A stretch of 64,000 bases of DNA from Pseudomonas sp. PDNC002 (GCF_016919445.1 NZ_CP070356.1:2388001-2452000), one strand, 5' to 3'; numbered from the stretch's first letter, positions 22,442-32,736 are shown. The notes: a model not told the origin generated them from the sequence alone. Numbers and translations: made by a program.

Positions 22442-22909
22442 ATGCGAGTTCCTCTTTTCCTGATTCTTCTCTTCCCGCTGATCGAGCTGGCCGTGATGAT
22501 CAAGGTCGGCAGCGTGATCGGCGTGGGCTGGACCCTGCTGCTGATCATCGCTGGCGCCTTCATCGGTGCAGCCGTATTGCGCGTGGCTGGCGTCGCCACC
22601 GCGCTGCGTGCCCGCGAGCGCCTGAACCGCGGCGAGCTGCCCGAGCAGGAAATGCTCGAGGGCCTGGTCATCGCCCTGGGCGGCGGCCTGCTGATGCTCC
22701 CGGGCTTCATCAGCGACGTCTTCGGCCTGCTCTGCCTGATCCCGTTCACCCGCCGTCTGATGCTGGGCCGCGTGCGCCAGCGCATGCAGGAACAGGCCGA
22801 GCGCCGCCGGGCGTTCGCCGACGATCCTGGCGCCCAGCAACGTGGCGGCCCCAGCGTGATCGAAGGTGAGTACCAGCGCCGCGAGGAAGACCGCGACCGC
22901 CTGCGTTGA
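22442..22909 (+). CDS. fxsA: FxsA family membrane protein
   Basis: The 155-residue protein opens with the FxsA signature MRVPLFLILLFPLIELAVMIKVG and has further membrane segments near 27-50 and 72-100. The C-terminal third is hydrophilic and highly charged. In E. coli, FxsA overproduction relieves phage T7 exclusion by the F plasmid; its normal role is unknown. It lies just before groESL, as in several gammaproteobacteria. Confidence 0.92.
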   Translation: MRVPLFLILLFPLIELAVMIKVGSVIGVGWTLLLIIAGAFIGAAVLRVAGVATALRARERLNRGELPEQEMLEGLVIALGGGLLMLPGFISDVFGLLCLIPFTRRLMLGRVRQRMQEQAERRRAFADDPGAQQRGGPSVIEGEYQRREEDRDRLR

Positions 22910-22970
22910 GCGTCGGGCGGTTACACCCGCCCGAGGCACCCTCCGTTAGCAAAAATTTTTTGGTCACACC

Positions 22971-22998
22971 CTTGAAATGCCTTGCAGCGACCTTATGT
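22971..22998 (+). promoter_or_regulatory. Heat-shock (sigma-32) promoter of groESL
   Basis: CTTGAAA (22971-22977), a 13-bp spacer, then CCTTATGT (22991-22998) match the sigma-32 pattern CTTGAAA-N11-16-CCCCAT, with mismatches only in the -10. It leaves a leader of about 140 bases before groES. No CIRCE element is visible. Confidence 0.8.
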
Positions 22999-23146
22999 AC
23001 CGGTCACCGCAAGGTCCCTGTCACATGGACAGGCTGCTCTTTACGCGTCTCGCCAGCCGGGACGCAAACCGGCAACGCCGGATTCAATAAAACCTGCCGG
23101 GCATCGATCTGGCCGTTGGAAATCACAGTTTGGGAGAGTTACGACT

Positions 23147-23440
23147 ATGAAGCTTCGTCCTCTGCATGATCGCGTCGTTATCCGTCGCAGCGAGGAAGAG
23201 ACCAAAACCGCAGGCGGCATCGTGCTGCCGGGTTCCGCCGCCGAGAAGCCGAACCGCGGTGAAGTGGTAGCCGTAGGTGCCGGCCGCGTGCTGGACAACG
23301 GTGAAGTTCGCGCTCTGGCGGTGAAAGTGGGTGACAAGGTGGTCTTCGGCCCGTACTCGGGCAGCAACGCCATCAAGGTCGACGGTGAAGAGCTGCTGGT
23401 GATGGGCGAGTCCGAGATCCTCGCCGTCCTGGAAGACTGA
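23147..23440 (+). CDS. groES: Co-chaperonin GroES
   Basis: The 97-residue protein [24 protein letters not shown]... caps the GroEL folding chamber. It contains the mobile loop [18 protein letters not shown] (residues about 19-36) and the family motif [15 protein letters not shown]. The GGGAGAG ribosome site is 10 bases upstream. It forms an operon with groEL, 48 bases downstream, under a heat-shock promoter. Confidence 0.99.
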   Translation: MKLRPLHDRVVIRRSEEETKTAGGIVLPGSAAEKPNRGEVVAVGAGRVLDNGEVRALAVKVGDKVVFGPYSGSNAIKVDGEELLVMGESEILAVLED

Positions 23441-23476
23441 TCCAGTCCGTCCCCAATCCCACTGAATTCGATTTAG

Positions 23477-25129
<1,653 letters not shown>

Positions 25130-25151
25130 GCCACCCGGCACCTGCTATAAG

Positions 25152-25180
25152 AAAAAGCCCCGCCTAGGCGGGGCTTTTTC
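25152..25180. terminator. Terminator after groEL
   Basis: A 13-bp stem (AAAAAGCCCCGCC / GGCGGGGCTTTTT) around TA, 22 bases after the groEL stop, is an excellent Rho-independent terminator. Confidence 0.95.
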
Positions 25181-25210
25181 ATGGGCGGTGGATATGCCAG
25201 ACTGCGCCGC

Positions 25211-25264
25211 AGGAGATGGCATTCCTCCTTCAACCGCCCTTGTGGCTGATGATGCCTACGCATA
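25211..25264 (+). ncRNA. Fluoride riboswitch (crcB motif)
   Basis: The sequence reads GGAGATGGCATTCCTCC, then CAACCGCC, CTTGT, and GGCTGATGATGCCTACG. It pairs GGAG with CTCC (P1), CGCC with GGC (P2), and GGCAT with ATGCC in the pseudoknot-like long-range pair. This is the core of the crcB RNA motif, which binds fluoride through Mg2+ ions and raises expression of fluoride exporters. It lies directly upstream of crcB. A short hairpin (AGGCGCTCGCCT, 25281-25292) follows and may be part of the expression platform. Confidence 0.9.
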
Positions 25265-25328
25265 GACCTGGAAAGGCGCGTAGGCGCTCGCCTGCAGCCT
25301 GTCCAACCACCTTCCCCAGGACAGGACC

Positions 25329-25712
25329 ATGTGGAAATCCATTCTCGCCGTCTCCCTCGGAGCCGCTCTCGGCGCACTGCTGCGCTGGGTGCTCGGGCTC
25401 AAGCTCAATACTCTCCTGCCTTCGATGCCACCGGGCACCGTGGTCGCCAACCTGATCGGCGGCTACATCATCGGCGCGGCCATCGCTTTCTTCGCCAACA
25501 CGCCCGGCGTGGCGCCAGAATGGCGGTTGCTGATCATCACCGGCTTCTGCGGCGGACTCACTACCTTCTCCACCTTCTCGGCGGAAGTCGTCGTGCTGCT
25601 GCAGCAGGGCCGGCTGGCCTGGGCGATGGGCACCGTGGCCACGCACCTCGCCGGTTCTCTGTTGATGACGCTGGCCGGACTCTGGTCGGTGCACGCGCTG
25701 ATGGGCCGCTAG
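25329..25712 (+). CDS. crcB: Fluoride channel CrcB/Fluc
   Basis: The 127-residue membrane protein has four hydrophobic helices and the Fluc hallmark [13 protein letters not shown] (residues about 76-88), which lines the fluoride pore and binds the central sodium. An early Asn in NLIGGYIIG (residue 42) is also typical. It works as an antiparallel dimer in the inner membrane to relieve fluoride toxicity. The upstream riboswitch makes the assignment firm. AGGACAGGACC precedes the ATG. Confidence 0.96.
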   Translation: MWKSILAVSLGAALGALLRWVLGLKLNTLLPSMPPGTVVANLIGGYIIGAAIAFFANTPGVAPEWRLLIITGFCGGLTTFSTFSAEVVVLLQQGRLAWAMGTVATHLAGSLLMTLAGLWSVHALMGR

Positions 25713-25778
25713 GTCCGGGCAGAAGAGGGCCCGTCAGGGCGCAGGCGATCGAAAGGCCGCAGGCCTTTGGAGGACGAG

Positions 25779-26099
25779 ATGAACGGCTATCAGTTGAAGT
25801 TCTTCACCCAGCAGGACCGTAAACATGCCGGCCTGCCTCTGGCCCAGTGGCTGTTGGAAGAGGCTCGGCGGCAAGGCGTTCGCGGCGCAACGCTGATGAC
25901 GGCGAGCGAGGGGTTCGGCAAGACCGGGCGCATTCACTACGCGCATTTCTTCGAGCTGGCCGATCAGCCGCAGGAAGTCACCATGGCCGTGAGCGAAGAG
26001 GAGTCCGAACGCATCTTCGGCATCATCCGCCAGGCAGGCGTGAAGCTGTTCTACGTGAAGACGCCGATCGAGTTCGGCGTCACCGGCGAGGACGACTGA
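25779..26099 (+). CDS. DUF190 protein in the fluoride operon
   Basis: The 106-residue protein MNGYQLKFFTQQDRKHAGLPLAQWLLEEARR... belongs to DUF190, a small PII-like alpha/beta fold. It has the typical GVRGATLMTASEGFGKTGRIHYAHFFELAD segment, given here only by its ends G38 to D67. DUF190 genes often follow crcB, suggesting a helper or regulatory role in fluoride handling, but no biochemistry is certain. TTTGGAGGACG is a strong ribosome site for this ATG, 66 bases after crcB, so the two are probably one transcript. Confidence 0.88.
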   Translation: MNGYQLKFFTQQDRKHAGLPLAQWLLEEARRQGVRGATLMTASEGFGKTGRIHYAHFFELADQPQEVTMAVSEEESERIFGIIRQAGVKLFYVKTPIEFGVTGEDD

Positions 26100-26163
26100 C
26101 CGCCGCCGGGAACCTGCGCTCGGCGTGCCGCGTGTCGGTGCTACTGTCTCAGTGCGAACAAGT

Positions 26164-26179
26164 GTGAAAAATCCGTCAA
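26164..26179 (-). promoter_or_regulatory. Candidate ColR box upstream of colR
   Basis: Read on the minus strand, the sequence is TTGACGGATTTTTCAC. It resembles the ColR-binding consensus I recall from P. putida (roughly YYNASNNYTTTTTSAC), with one mismatch. A related element, TTGACAATTTCTTCAC, lies after colS at 28184-28199. Autoregulation is an inference. Confidence 0.5.
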
Positions 26180-26184
26180 AGGCG

Positions 26185-26201
26185 CTTAAGTTCCATTTAA
26201 G
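26185..26201 (+). promoter_or_regulatory. Candidate PmrA-like box upstream of colR
   Basis: CTTAAG-TTCCA-TTTAAG is two half-sites with a 5-bp spacer, the layout recognised by PmrA-type OmpR-family regulators (CTTAAN-N5-CTTAAN). It ends 38 bases before the colR ATG. The match is by eye. Confidence 0.4.
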
Positions 26202-26239
26202 CCAGTTAGGCTAGAGTGCTGTTCGCGAAAGGAGAGTAC

Positions 26240-26923
26240 ATGCGAATTCTGTTGGTTGAAGACAATCGGGACATCCTGGCCAATATGGCCGACTACCTGG
26301 GCCTGAAGGGCTACACGGTGGATTGCGCCCAGGACGGCCTGTCCGGATTGCACCTGGCGGCGACGTCCCATTACGACCTGATCGTACTGGACGTGATGCT
26401 GCCGGGACTGGACGGATTCACCCTGTGCCGCCGCCTGCGCGAAGATGCACGCCGCGACACGCCGGTGATCATGCTCACCGCCCGCGACCAACTGGACGAC
26501 CGCCTGCAGGGCTTCCGCTCCGGCGCCGACGACTACCTTCTGAAACCCTTCGCCCTGTCCGAGCTGGCGGCACGCATCGAAGCCGTGCTGCGCCGCAGCC
26601 AGGGCGGCGGTCGGCGCGAATTGCAGGTCGCCGACCTGAGCTACAACCTCGATACCCTCGAGGTGCACCGCGCCGGCAAATCCCTCAAGCTCAACCCCAT
26701 CGGCCTCAAGCTACTCGCGGTGCTCATGCAGAAGAGCCCCCATGTGGTGCGCCGCGACGTGCTCGAAGAAGCCGTCTGGGGTGACGACTGCCCGGACAGC
26801 GACAGCCTGCGCAGCCATGTCCATCAGTTGCGCCAGGTGATCGACAAACCGTTCGAATCCGCCTTGCTGCATACGGTGCACGGCGTCGGCTACAAGCTGG
26901 CCGAGGAAGCGCATGGAGTATAA
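26240..26923 (+). CDS. colR: OmpR-family response regulator ColR
   Basis: The 227-residue protein has a receiver domain (D8-N9, phosphoacceptor D51, T80, K102 region) and a winged-helix DNA-binding domain ending HTVHGVGYKLAEEA. ColR with ColS controls outer-membrane and lipopolysaccharide-modifying genes and metal tolerance in Pseudomonas. The ATG giving MRILLVEDNRD has GGAGAG upstream; a GTG eight codons earlier was rejected. It overlaps colS by 11 bases. Placement beside a methyltransferase and an inaA-type gene supports the name. Confidence 0.9.
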   Translation: MRILLVEDNRDILANMADYLGLKGYTVDCAQDGLSGLHLAATSHYDLIVLDVMLPGLDGFTLCRRLREDARRDTPVIMLTARDQLDDRLQGFRSGADDYLLKPFALSELAARIEAVLRRSQGGGRRELQVADLSYNLDTLEVHRAGKSLKLNPIGLKLLAVLMQKSPHVVRRDVLEEAVWGDDCPDSDSLRSHVHQLRQVIDKPFESALLHTVHGVGYKLAEEAHGV

Positions 26924-28187
26924 GCAGAGCCTCTCCCGACGGATTGTCTTTGCCTTCGTACTCATGACCGCCGCCGTTGGCGGCCTGTTCTCGGTGGGCA
27001 TCGTCGGCGTGGTCCACGTGGTCGAGGAGCGCCTGATCTCCCGGGACCTGGGCGGCGAGCTGGACCGCATCCTCAACGAGGACATCGGCACCGGCCAGGC
27101 CCCCAAGCTCGACCCGGGCATGCGCTTCTTCATCAGCGATGGCGCGGGCGTCTACGCCATGCCGCCCGCGCTGCGGCGGCTGGATGACGGTTTCCACGAA
27201 GTGTTCGATGGCGAGCTGTCATTCCACGCCCTGGTGCGCGATGTCGATGGCCGCCGATTCGTACTGTTGCAGGACCAGAGCGACTTCGAGGCGCGGGAGC
27301 AGATCCTCTATGCCGCCGTGGTGACCGGCTACGTGCTCAGCCTGACCCTGGCCGGGCTGCTGGGCTGGCTGCTGTCGCGCAAGGTCATGGAGCCAGTGGC
27401 GCGGCTGGCGCGCCAGGTTCGCCACCGCGACCAGTTGCTCGAGCTGGCGCCGCCGATGTCGCCGGATTACGCGAACGACGAAGTGGGCGAGCTGGCGGCG
27501 GCCTTCGATTACGCCATGGGTCGCCTGCACGACGTGCTGACCCGGGAGAAGCTGTTCACCAGCGACGTCAGCCATGAGCTGCGCACGCCGTTGATGGTCA
27601 TCGCCACCAGCTGCGAGCTGCTGGCGGAGGAACCGGGGCTCAGCCCGCGAGCGCGCGCCCAGTTGGCACGTATGAGCAGCGCCTGCGAGGAAATGCGTGA
27701 CCTGGTGCAGACCTTCCTGTTGCTGGCCCGCGCCCAGCGCAAGGACATGGCCATCGTTTCCCAGGCCGGGCTGCGGCAGATCGGCGACGAACTGGTGGCG
27801 CAGTGGCGCGGCATGATCGAGGCGAAAGGCCTGACGCTGGAGTACGACGATCGCGATGCCATGCCCGGTCGATTCAACGCGCCTTTCCTGCGTTCGGTAA
27901 TGAGCAATTTATTGCGCAATGCCATGCATTACACCGAAACCGGCAGCATCCGCTTACAACTTTCGGCGAGCGGATTCTGGGTCGAAGACACAGGCGCCGG
28001 CATTCCCGAAGAGCAACGGGAATTGGTCTTCCAACCGTTCGTGCGCGGCGCAAACCCGCGTGGTGAAGGGCTCGGACTGGGGCTGTCGCTGGTCAAGCGA
28101 ATCTGCGCCTCCGAAGGCTGGGACGTGACCTTGCGTCCCGTGGAACCCCACGGCTGCCGGTTCGAAGTTCGCCTAGCCATAGTTTGA
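26913..28187 (+). CDS. colS: Sensor histidine kinase ColS
   Basis: The 424-residue kinase has helices near residues 10-34 and 131-154 bracketing a periplasmic domain of about 95 residues. That domain carries H95, E96, H105 and the ExxE motif E126-x-x-E129. These positions agree with those I recall as metal-binding in P. putida ColS, which senses excess Zn, Fe and some other cations. HAMP, H221 in SDVSHELRTPL, NLLRNAMHY, DTGAGIPEE and GEGLGLGLSLV complete the kinase. The phosphorylation partner is the overlapping colR. Confidence 0.92.
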   Translation: MEYKQSLSRRIVFAFVLMTAAVGGLFSVGIVGVVHVVEERLISRDLGGELDRILNEDIGTGQAPKLDPGMRFFISDGAGVYAMPPALRRLDDGFHEVFDGELSFHALVRDVDGRRFVLLQDQSDFEAREQILYAAVVTGYVLSLTLAGLLGWLLSRKVMEPVARLARQVRHRDQLLELAPPMSPDYANDEVGELAAAFDYAMGRLHDVLTREKLFTSDVSHELRTPLMVIATSCELLAEEPGLSPRARAQLARMSSACEEMRDLVQTFLLLARAQRKDMAIVSQAGLRQIGDELVAQWRGMIEAKGLTLEYDDRDAMPGRFNAPFLRSVMSNLLRNAMHYTETGSIRLQLSASGFWVEDTGAGIPEEQRELVFQPFVRGANPRGEGLGLGLSLVKRICASEGWDVTLRPVEPHGCRFEVRLAIV

Positions 28188-28199
28188 CAATTTCTTCAC
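28184..28199 (+). promoter_or_regulatory. Candidate ColR box before the methyltransferase gene
   Basis: TTGACAATTTCTTCAC overlaps the colS stop codon and lies about 70 bases before the methyltransferase start. It shares 12 of 16 bases with the candidate box upstream of colR. In P. putida the methyltransferase-inaA operon is a known ColR target, so a site here makes sense. Confidence 0.5.
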
Positions 28200-28269
28200 A
28201 AGTGCATGACCCGGCTGTGACAGGCTGGCTCGTATCGTTCGCCCTGATTTCGGGAAAGGTGACAATCCG

Positions 28270-28941
28270 ATGAGTGAAAAGTCCGTTGATCTGGAGTTCT
28301 CCCGCAAGTACGACCGCAAGCACGCAGAGCGCTATCTGCGTAAACACCAGGCCGGACTGTCGCGGAAACTTTCCCATTGGCGAGATGTCCAGATAGCCCG
28401 CCAGGCGCTCAAGCTTGCCGGTCAGCCCAATCTGGTACTCGACCTGCCCTGCGGTGCCGGGCGCTTCTGGCCCATGCTGGCGGAGAAGGAAAACCGGGTG
28501 ATCATCGGGGCGGACAATTCCGCCGATATGATCGCCGTGGCCTGTGCCGGTCAACCGAACGAGGTTGTAAAACGCGTTCGACCTTTGCAGACTTCCGCTT
28601 TTGCCATTGATCTTCCGGACAATGCCGTCGACAGCATCTTCTCGATGCGCCTGATGCACCACATCGGCGAAGCGGACGATCGACTGACGATGTTGCGCGA
28701 GTTCCACCGCGTAACCCGTGATTCGGTGATCCTGTCGCTATGGGTAGATGGCAACTTCAAGTCCTGGAAACGCACGCGTGCCGAGTCGGCTCGCAAGAAA
28801 CATGCTTACCAGAACCGCTTCGTGATTCCCGCCAAGACCATCGAGGCGGAGTTCCGCGAGGCTGGTTTCAAGGTCCAGGATCACATCGATTTCGTCCCGC
28901 TCGTTCATATGTGGCGGGTCTATATTCTGCGCAAGGAGTAA
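28270..28941 (+). CDS. Class I SAM-dependent methyltransferase downstream of ColRS
   Basis: The 223-residue protein has the SAM-binding motif I VLDLPCGAGRFWPML near residues 56-70, an acidic motif GADNSADMI and a post-II segment DNAVDSIFSMRLMHHIGEADD. The substrate is unknown; linkage to an InaA-type sugar kinase and to ColRS points to cell-surface (LPS core) modification. It is the probable counterpart of the P. putida gene co-transcribed with inaA. The GGAAAGG ribosome site is 6 bases before the ATG. Confidence 0.85.
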   Translation: MSEKSVDLEFSRKYDRKHAERYLRKHQAGLSRKLSHWRDVQIARQALKLAGQPNLVLDLPCGAGRFWPMLAEKENRVIIGADNSADMIAVACAGQPNEVVKRVRPLQTSAFAIDLPDNAVDSIFSMRLMHHIGEADDRLTMLREFHRVTRDSVILSLWVDGNFKSWKRTRAESARKKHAYQNRFVIPAKTIEAEFREAGFKVQDHIDFVPLVHMWRVYILRKE

Positions 28942-28944
28942 TGG

Positions 28945-29649
28945 ATGGCCGCTGATCTGGCATCTCTGCAGCAAATTTCCGGTGAAAACGCTATCGACCG
29001 CTGGTTGCAGATTCCCGGCAAATGGGTGGAGGAGCCGAATCGGCGGCGCGGAGGTGAAAGCGGCGTGCAACGCGTGCTGACCTCCGATGGGCGCCTGCTG
29101 TACCGCAAGCAGCAGGTCGGTCATATCTATCGCGATCTGCTGCATCCTTTCGGCTACCCCACCGCTATCCGCGAGCGTAATGCGCTCAAGGCCGCCGAGT
29201 CGCTGGGCGTGAAGGTGCCGACCGTGGTCTACGCCGGTTGCCGCAAGGTGGACGGTGAGTGGCAGGCACTGCTGGTCACCGAATCGCTGGACGGCTATTC
29301 GAGCCTGGAAGACTGCTACGCCCGTGGCGATCACGAGCGCTGGGGCGAAGCCTCCCATCAACGCATTCTGCAACAATACGGTAGTACCCTCGCCAAGCTG
29401 AACGCCGGCCATTGGCAACATGGCTGCCTGTATCTCAAGCATGTCTTCGTGCGGGTCGATGGCGACAAGATCGACGTGGCACTGATCGACATGGAGAAAG
29501 CACGCCGTCGTTTCAGCGCCAAGCGTGCCGCTCGTCACGATCTTCGCCAGGTCAAACGCCGTTCGTCGTGGACAGAAGCGCAGTGGCAAGCCTTTGTCTA
29601 TGGTTACCAAGCGGCGTTTGGCAGCGCCATCAAAGGGTTGCAGACATGA
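28945..29649 (+). CDS. inaA: InaA-type lipopolysaccharide kinase
   Basis: The 234-residue protein has the protein-kinase-like fold of the InaA/RfaP/WapQ family: RLLYRKQQVGHIYRDL near 50-66, YGSTLAKLNAGHWQHGCLYLKHVFV near the catalytic loop, and VALIDMEKARRR as the metal-binding DxE motif. Such kinases phosphorylate heptose in the LPS inner core or act in acid and envelope stress. It lies 3 bases after the methyltransferase and shares a presumed ColR-controlled promoter. Confidence 0.86.
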   Translation: MAADLASLQQISGENAIDRWLQIPGKWVEEPNRRRGGESGVQRVLTSDGRLLYRKQQVGHIYRDLLHPFGYPTAIRERNALKAAESLGVKVPTVVYAGCRKVDGEWQALLVTESLDGYSSLEDCYARGDHERWGEASHQRILQQYGSTLAKLNAGHWQHGCLYLKHVFVRVDGDKIDVALIDMEKARRRFSAKRAARHDLRQVKRRSSWTEAQWQAFVYGYQAAFGSAIKGLQT

Positions 29650-29879
29650 AGTTAGAAGTTACGCGAGGTTTGCTCCTCGTCGGTGCGCTCGGCGTGGCGA
29701 CGTTGGCGGCGGCCGCCTGGCACGAGCCGGGCCCCACCGTCATCACCAGCTCGAGTGGCCTGGACAGTTGTCCGATGCCGGCAAACCTGCGTGCGAAGCA
29801 ACAGGACATCCGTCCTGACCATGATCTCCTGCTGTTCCTTTTCGGCATGTCCCAGGGCGGCGGAGCAAGTCCGCGCTGA
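29646..29879 (+). CDS. Small exported protein at the end of the ColR operon
   Basis: This 77-residue frame starts with ATG overlapping the inaA stop (ATGA), a sign of translational coupling. It begins with a basic and then hydrophobic signal-like segment ([25 protein letters not shown]). The mature part has one Cys (SGLDSCPMP) and a hydrophobic patch [10 protein letters not shown] do not recognise a family. A terminator follows 16 bases after the stop, so it is the last gene of the operon. Confidence 0.75.
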   Translation: MKLEVTRGLLLVGALGVATLAAAAWHEPGPTVITSSSGLDSCPMPANLRAKQQDIRPDHDLLLFLFGMSQGGGASPR

Positions 29880-29895
29880 TTTCTGCTTCCAATGG

Positions 29896-29921
29896 AAAAC
29901 CCCGCCCCGGCGGGGTTTTTT
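29896..29921 (+). terminator. Terminator after the ColRS-linked operon
   Basis: The stem AAACCCCGCC / GGCGGGGTTT with a CC loop is followed by a T-tract. It isolates the inaA operon from pncB. Confidence 0.92.
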
Positions 29922-29970
29922 GTGGGCGGCGGGTTTAGACTGCCGGATCAATGCCTGCAACGAGACGAGC

Positions 29971-31170
29971 ATGAGCGACAGCGTATTTTCCCGGCGGATC
30001 GTGCAGAACCTGCTGGACACCGATTTCTACAAGCTGAGCATGATGCAGGCGGTGCTGCACAACTATCCCAACGCCGAAGTGGAGTGGGAGTTCCGCTGCC
30101 GTAACGAGGAGGACTTGCGCGCTTACCTCGATCCGGTGCGCGAGCAGATCGAGCGCCTGGCGGAGCTTTCGTTCTCGCCCCAGGAGCTGGCCTTCCTCGA
30201 ACGCATTCCGTTCTTCAAGCCCGACTTCATCCGCTTCCTCGGACTGTTCCGCTTCAATCCCAACTATGTCCAGCTGGGGGTGGAGAACGGTGAGTTCTTC
30301 CTGCGCCTGAAAGGCCCGTGGCTGCATGTCATCCTTTTCGAAGTGCCGCTGCTGGCCACCATCAGCGAAGTGCGCAATCGCCACCGCCATCCGGGCACCT
30401 CGCTGGCCGCGGTGCGCGACCGTCTGCAGGAGAAGTTCGACTGGCTGCGCCGTGAGGCCAGCGCCGATGAGCTGGCCGGTTTCAAGATGGCCGATTTCGG
30501 CACCCGCCGGCGCTTCTCCTACCGCGTGCAGGAAGCGGTGGTGCGCGACCTGCGCGACGGTTTCCCCGGCCACTTCGTCGGCACCAGCAACGTACACCTG
30601 GCCCGCGAACTGGGGGTGAAGCCGCTCGGCACCATGGCCCACGAATGGCTGATGGCCCACCAGCAACTCGGCCCGCGCCTGATCGACAGCCAGGCCGCCG
30701 CACTGGATGCCTGGGTTCGCGAGTACCGTGGCCAGTTGGGCATCGCCCTGACCGACTGCATCACCATGGATGCCTTCCTGACCGATTTCGACCTGTACTT
30801 CGCCAAGCTCTTCGATGGCCTGCGCCACGACTCGGGTGATCCGCTGGAATGGGCGGAAAAGGCTATCCGGCACTATGAGCGCCTGGGCATCGACCCGTTG
30901 ACCAAGACCCTGGTGTTCTCCGACGGGCTCAACCTGCCACGCGCGCTGGAAATCTTCCGCGCGCTGCGCGAGCGCATCGACATCAGCTTCGGCATCGGCA
31001 CCCATTTCACCTGCGATGTCCCGGGCGTGCAGCCGATGAACATCGTGCTGAAGATGACCGCCTGCAACGACCATCCGGTGGCGAAGATCTCCGACGCGCC
31101 GGGCAAGACCCAGTGCAAGGACGAGAACTTCCTGCGTTATCTCCGGCACGTCTTCAAAGTACCGGGCTAG
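29971..31170 (+). CDS. pncB: Nicotinate phosphoribosyltransferase
   Basis: PncB makes nicotinate mononucleotide from nicotinate and PRPP, with ATP hydrolysis, in the NAD salvage route. The 399-residue protein has the N-terminal [16 protein letters not shown] and the [12 protein letters not shown] active-site region. The GTSNVHLA motif carries the autophosphorylated His, and [12 protein letters not shown] follows. The start [13 protein letters not shown] was chosen; the frame is open far upstream across the previous terminator. Confidence 0.97.
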   Translation: MSDSVFSRRIVQNLLDTDFYKLSMMQAVLHNYPNAEVEWEFRCRNEEDLRAYLDPVREQIERLAELSFSPQELAFLERIPFFKPDFIRFLGLFRFNPNYVQLGVENGEFFLRLKGPWLHVILFEVPLLATISEVRNRHRHPGTSLAAVRDRLQEKFDWLRREASADELAGFKMADFGTRRRFSYRVQEAVVRDLRDGFPGHFVGTSNVHLARELGVKPLGTMAHEWLMAHQQLGPRLIDSQAAALDAWVREYRGQLGIALTDCITMDAFLTDFDLYFAKLFDGLRHDSGDPLEWAEKAIRHYERLGIDPLTKTLVFSDGLNLPRALEIFRALRERIDISFGIGTHFTCDVPGVQPMNIVLKMTACNDHPVAKISDAPGKTQCKDENFLRYLRHVFKVPG

Positions 31171-31248
31171 GTAATTGCGCCGCCCGCCGGGACGCGCCAC
31201 TCTTGCTGATGCACTCATCGCGACAGGCCCACTGAAGGGGAACAACGG

Positions 31249-32730
31249 ATGTCAGCCACGAACGAACTCATCATCGGCGCCGGTCCGGATGGACAGCCGG
31301 TCGGCCAGTCCTGGAAGCTCGCCAACCGCCATGGCCTGATCGCCGGTGCTACCGGCACCGGCAAGACGGTGACGTTGCAGCACCTCGCCGAATCCTTCAG
31401 CGATGCCGGTATCGCGGTGTTCGCCGCCGATATCAAGGGCGACCTGTGCGGCATCGCCGCCGCTGGCAACCCGCAGGGCAAGGTGGCCGAGCGTATCGCC
31501 AGCATGCCCTGGCTGAACTACAAGCCCCAGGCCTACCCGGTCAGTATCTGGGACGTGGCCGGCAAGACCGGCCACCCGCTGCGCACCACGCTGTCGGAGA
31601 TGGGCCCGCTGTTGCTTTCCAACCTGCTGGAACTGACCGAGAGCCAGCAGGCGGCGTTGTTCGCCGCGTTCAAGGTGGCGGATCGCGAAGGCCTGCTGCT
31701 GCTCGATCTGAAAGACCTCAAGGCGCTGCTCAACCACTTCAAGGAACACCCGGAAGTGCTCGGCGAAGACCGAGCGCTGTTCACGGCCGCCTCGTCCCAG
31801 GCACTGTTGCGGCGCCTGGCGCTGCTGGAGCAGCAGGGTGCCGAGGACTTCTTCGGCGAACCGGCGCTGCAACTGGAGGACCTGCTGCGCCCCGAGGCCG
31901 ATGGTCGCGGGCGCATCCACCTGCTGGATGCCAGCAAGCTGGTGCACGACGCGCCCAAGGTCTACGCCACCTTCCTGCTCTGGCTGCTGGCCGAGCTGTT
32001 CGAGCAACTGCCCGAGCGCGGCGATGCCGACAAGCCCATCCTGGCGCTGTTCTTCGACGAGGCGCACCTGCTGTTCAACGGCACGCCCAAGGCGTTGCAG
32101 GATCGCCTGGAGCAGGTAGTGCGGCTGATCCGCTCCAAGGGTGTCGGCGTGTATTTCGTCACCCAGTCGCCGGGCGACCTGCCGGACGACGTGCTGGCGC
32201 AACTGGGCCTGCGTATCCAGCACGGCCTGCGCGCGTTCACCGCCAAGGAACAGAAGTCCCTGCGTGCGGTCGCCGATGGCTTCCGGCCCAACCCCGCGCT
32301 CGACACGCTCAAGGTGCTCGCCGAGCTGGGTATCGGCGAAGCGTTGGTCGGCACCCTGGAAGAGAAGGGCACGCCGGCGATGGTCCAGCGCGTTGCCGTG
32401 GCGCCACCGCAGTCGCGCATCGGCCCGCTGACCGATGCCGAGCGCGCGGACGTCATCCGCCGTTCGCCACTGGCGGGCCGTTATGACCAGCCGATCGACC
32501 GGGAGTCCGCCTACGAGAAGCTGACCGGCCGCGCTGACGACAAGATGGCGCCGACTCAGGAGAAGGGCGCTGGCACTGGCACCGACTTCGGCGGCATGGC
32601 CGGCGAGATTCTGGGCTCGCTGGCCAGCCAGGTCAGCAAGACCGTGGTGCGCCAGGCGGCGAACCAGATCGGCCGGCAGTTGGTGCGCGGGTTGATGGGG
32701 GCGCTGTTGGGTGGGAGCAAGCGACGGTAA
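31249..32730 (+). CDS. HerA-like ATPase, DUF853 family
   Basis: The 493-residue protein has Walker A GATGTGKT near residues 33-40, Walker B LALFFDEAHLLF near 265-276, and the DUF853 hallmark VRLIRSKGVGVYFVTQSP with sensor residues. A low-complexity linker (KGAGTGTDFGG) precedes a Gly-rich helical tail ending in basic residues (LLGGSKRR). The family resembles HerA/FtsK DNA pumps, but its cellular role is not settled. AAGGGGAACAACGG precedes the ATG. It is a single gene with REP elements after it. Confidence 0.88.
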   Translation: MSATNELIIGAGPDGQPVGQSWKLANRHGLIAGATGTGKTVTLQHLAESFSDAGIAVFAADIKGDLCGIAAAGNPQGKVAERIASMPWLNYKPQAYPVSIWDVAGKTGHPLRTTLSEMGPLLLSNLLELTESQQAALFAAFKVADREGLLLLDLKDLKALLNHFKEHPEVLGEDRALFTAASSQALLRRLALLEQQGAEDFFGEPALQLEDLLRPEADGRGRIHLLDASKLVHDAPKVYATFLLWLLAELFEQLPERGDADKPILALFFDEAHLLFNGTPKALQDRLEQVVRLIRSKGVGVYFVTQSPGDLPDDVLAQLGLRIQHGLRAFTAKEQKSLRAVADGFRPNPALDTLKVLAELGIGEALVGTLEEKGTPAMVQRVAVAPPQSRIGPLTDAERADVIRRSPLAGRYDQPIDRESAYEKLTGRADDKMAPTQEKGAGTGTDFGGMAGEILGSLASQVSKTVVRQAANQIGRQLVRGLMGALLGGSKRR

Positions 32731-32736
32731 GGGGGC

